Below are positions 5,620 to 6,393 of a stretch of 6,393 nucleotides of DNA, piece after piece; the stretch's first letter is position 1; every line of letters starts with the position of its first letter. The stretch is from Deltaproteobacteria bacterium (GTDB taxonomy: Bacteria; Desulfobacterota; GWC2-55-46): positions 1 through 6,393 of the forward strand of contig JAUSLB010000216.1 of NCBI GenBank assembly GCA_030646655.1, read 5' to 3'. A program made the translations under genes and the position numbers. The notes beneath the pieces were generated by a model, which had not been told where the DNA came from, ran no database searches, and saw only the letters and a list, made by a program, of their open reading frames with translations.

Positions 5620-5823
5620 GAAAGCTTCATCGAGTGCAAGGGCAAGGACGGCGATCATAACCTCGCGCAGGCAGAGGGGGCTGTCTATCTCGTAAGCCGC
5701 ATTGCCTTTCAACACCACCGTTTTTCCAAGCCTCTTGCCGCAGTCGGCATAGGGCTTTATAAAAGCCCTTTTCTTAAGTCCCAAGACAAGCCCCCTGCCG
5801 CAAACACCCAGCTAACAGCCTGA
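5620..5823 (+). pseudogene. In-frame continuation of the Cys/His-rich protein after the TGA
   Basis: Directly after TGA 5617-5619 the same frame stays open for 67 codons to TGA 5821-5823. It reads ESFIECKGKDGDHN, then a more hydrophobic AVYLVSRIAF region and a proline-rich end KSPFLKSQDKPPA. It has no start codon of its own, its early codons keep the C- or G-ending preference of the genes around it, and it adds another Cys (position 76 of the fused frame) and further His residues. The simplest readings are a nonsense mutation in a 137-residue gene (a Cys TGC/TGT or Trp TGG codon turned TGA), a sequencing error, or selenocysteine at position 70. A convincing bacterial SECIS hairpin was not seen after the TGA; only a weak ATCG/CGAT pairing (5629-5632, 5652-5655) is present. 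TGA is an ordinary stop elsewhere here (manC, symporter). Confidence 0.5.
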
Positions 5824-5826
5824 CCC

Positions 5827-5843
5827 TCCGGCAATTCGCCGGA
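5827..5843. repeat. Short hairpin TCCGGC-AATTC-GCCGGA
   Basis: A 6-bp perfect stem with a 5-base loop lies just after the end of the extended Cys/His frame. There is no U-tract, so it is not an intrinsic terminator by itself; it may be an RNA-processing or stability structure between two genes of one operon. Confidence 0.45.
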
Positions 5844-5855
5844 TGCGCTTGCTTC

Positions 5856-5878
5856 ACCCTGCCTTTTAAGGGCGGGGT
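5856..5878. repeat. 8-bp hairpin around TTTTAAG in the intergenic gap
   Basis: ACCCTGCC (5856-5863) pairs with GGCGGGGT (5871-5878), with one G-T pair, around TTTTAAG. It is the second stem-loop in the 118-base gap before the next gene. No U-run follows, so readthrough into the next gene is expected; attenuation is possible but unsupported. Confidence 0.4.
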
Positions 5879-5941
5879 TGCGGAGCTGCATTTCAAGGCC
5901 TATTTCAATCAAACCAAAACCGATGACTTGGAGGCTATCCA

Positions 5942-6393
5942 GTGAGGAAGTATATTATAGCGGTTCTGCTGGCGATAGGGTTCCTTTTGCCATTCTCAGG
6001 TTCGAGCTTTGCTTGCGATTACTGCCTTTTATCACAGGGCATCTCGCCCCTTGAGACGATAAAGGGCTCCGGGATAAAGATAAACGAGAGGTATACCCGG
6101 CTTACAAAGCCGTATAAGGGGACGGAAAGGCTCCGCCTCGACGCAGGGGCAAAGGAGGAGTACTGGACGACTGAGATTACCGGCTTCTACGGGATTACGG
6201 AGAATCTCATGGTGCTCGGAGTCGTTCCCTTAAGACAGACTAAGCTCGACGGCCATCTCCATGTCCACCCGGACGGCACGCCGGAGGTACATACTGACAT
6301 GAAAGGGGAGGAGTCCGGGCTCGGCGATATCGCCCTTATGGGGCGCTATACCTTCTTTAAAAAGCATACGCTCGATTCAACAACGACCGCGGC
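5942..6393 (+). CDS. Exported CxxC protein, Phenol_MetA_deg-like outer-membrane 'transporter' family (partial, 3' end cut)
   Basis: The first 150 residues are present; the gene runs off the window. GTG 5942 follows GGAGG (5930-5934) at seven bases. A signal peptide (MRKYIIAVLLAIGFLLPFSG, then SSFA) would leave a mature N-terminus starting CDYCLLSQGISPLET, with a CxxC at the very front. SFAC is a poor lipobox, so signal peptidase I cleavage is more likely than lipidation. Next come strand-like stretches such as EYWTTEITGFYGITENLMVLGVVPL and GLGDIALMGRYTFF, the alternating pattern of small outer-membrane beta-barrels annotated as 'transporter' or MetA-pathway-like. Between them is a His-rich loop (HLHVHPDG). 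The fit is from remembered family features, not a search. It lies 118 bases after the Cys/His-rich protein in the same direction and is probably its operon partner in envelope metal handling. Confidence 0.72.
   Translation, partial: MRKYIIAVLLAIGFLLPFSGSSFACDYCLLSQGISPLETIKGSGIKINERYTRLTKPYKGTERLRLDAGAKEEYWTTEITGFYGITENLMVLGVVPLRQTKLDGHLHVHPDGTPEVHTDMKGEESGLGDIALMGRYTFFKKHTLDSTTTA

Noticed and set aside
5620..5660. SECIS element after the in-frame TGA
   Set aside because: Only a 4-bp ATCG/CGAT pairing with a poorly structured interior is visible; it lacks a clear stem and G/U apical loop, so it is not listed as a feature.
5512..5784. 90-codon hydrophobic open frame on the minus strand
   Set aside because: It is antisense to the Cys/His-rich frame and its continuation. 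Its hydrophobicity is expected from the complement of charged codons, and it has no clear ribosome-binding site or family match.

Overview
The window carries ordinary chromosomal genes from a Gram-negative-type bacterium. Signal-peptide proteins, a putative outer-membrane barrel protein and a manC-type polysaccharide gene point that way. Codon use is rich in ATA (Ile) and AGG (Arg) on a moderately GC-rich background. That would fit Desulfobacterota or Nitrospirota-like lineages, but this is an impression from codon style and gene content, not a computed placement.

Layout. (1) Positions 1-2184 are the end of a surface-polysaccharide cluster: a family 2 glycosyltransferase lacking its N-terminus, then a bifunctional mannose-1-phosphate guanylyltransferase/mannose-6-phosphate isomerase that makes GDP-mannose. 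(2) Positions 2185-2441 are mostly a transposase-free, MITE-like element (2227-2434) flanked by TTAG duplications. It ends 7 bases before the start codon of acpS (holo-ACP synthase, 2442-2822). (3) Positions 2823-3084 hold a second, unrelated fold-back element (2867-3008) flanked by TATATA. A good sigma-70 promoter, TTGACA-N16-TATATA, has its -10 box in the left TATATA copy. The insertion therefore appears to have split an older promoter from the gene it served. (4) Positions 3085-4715 encode a close LeuT homologue (Na+-coupled amino-acid symporter). A 31-residue single-TM peptide missing from a length-filtered gene call overlaps its stop codon in a GTGA arrangement; it looks like an NSS-transporter small subunit. 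(5) A DUF2062 membrane protein lies on the minus strand (4720-5253), tail-to-tail with the symporter pair. (6) Positions 5254-6393 begin a new plus-strand unit. It has a sigma-70 promoter with an overlapping dyad, an apparently leaderless GTG-started Cys/His-rich secreted protein whose frame is broken by one in-frame TGA but continues sensibly for 67 more codons, and the 5' part of an exported protein with a CxxC after the signal peptide, resembling the Phenol_MetA_deg-like outer-membrane 'transporter' family. This unit looks like an envelope metal-handling operon, by inference.

The points most worth following are the hidden symporter small subunit, the in-frame TGA in the Cys/His protein, the two miniature elements that each remodel the 5' region of the next gene, and the predicted leaderless, dyad-controlled promoter. 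No CRISPR array, tRNA, rRNA or transposase gene was seen.
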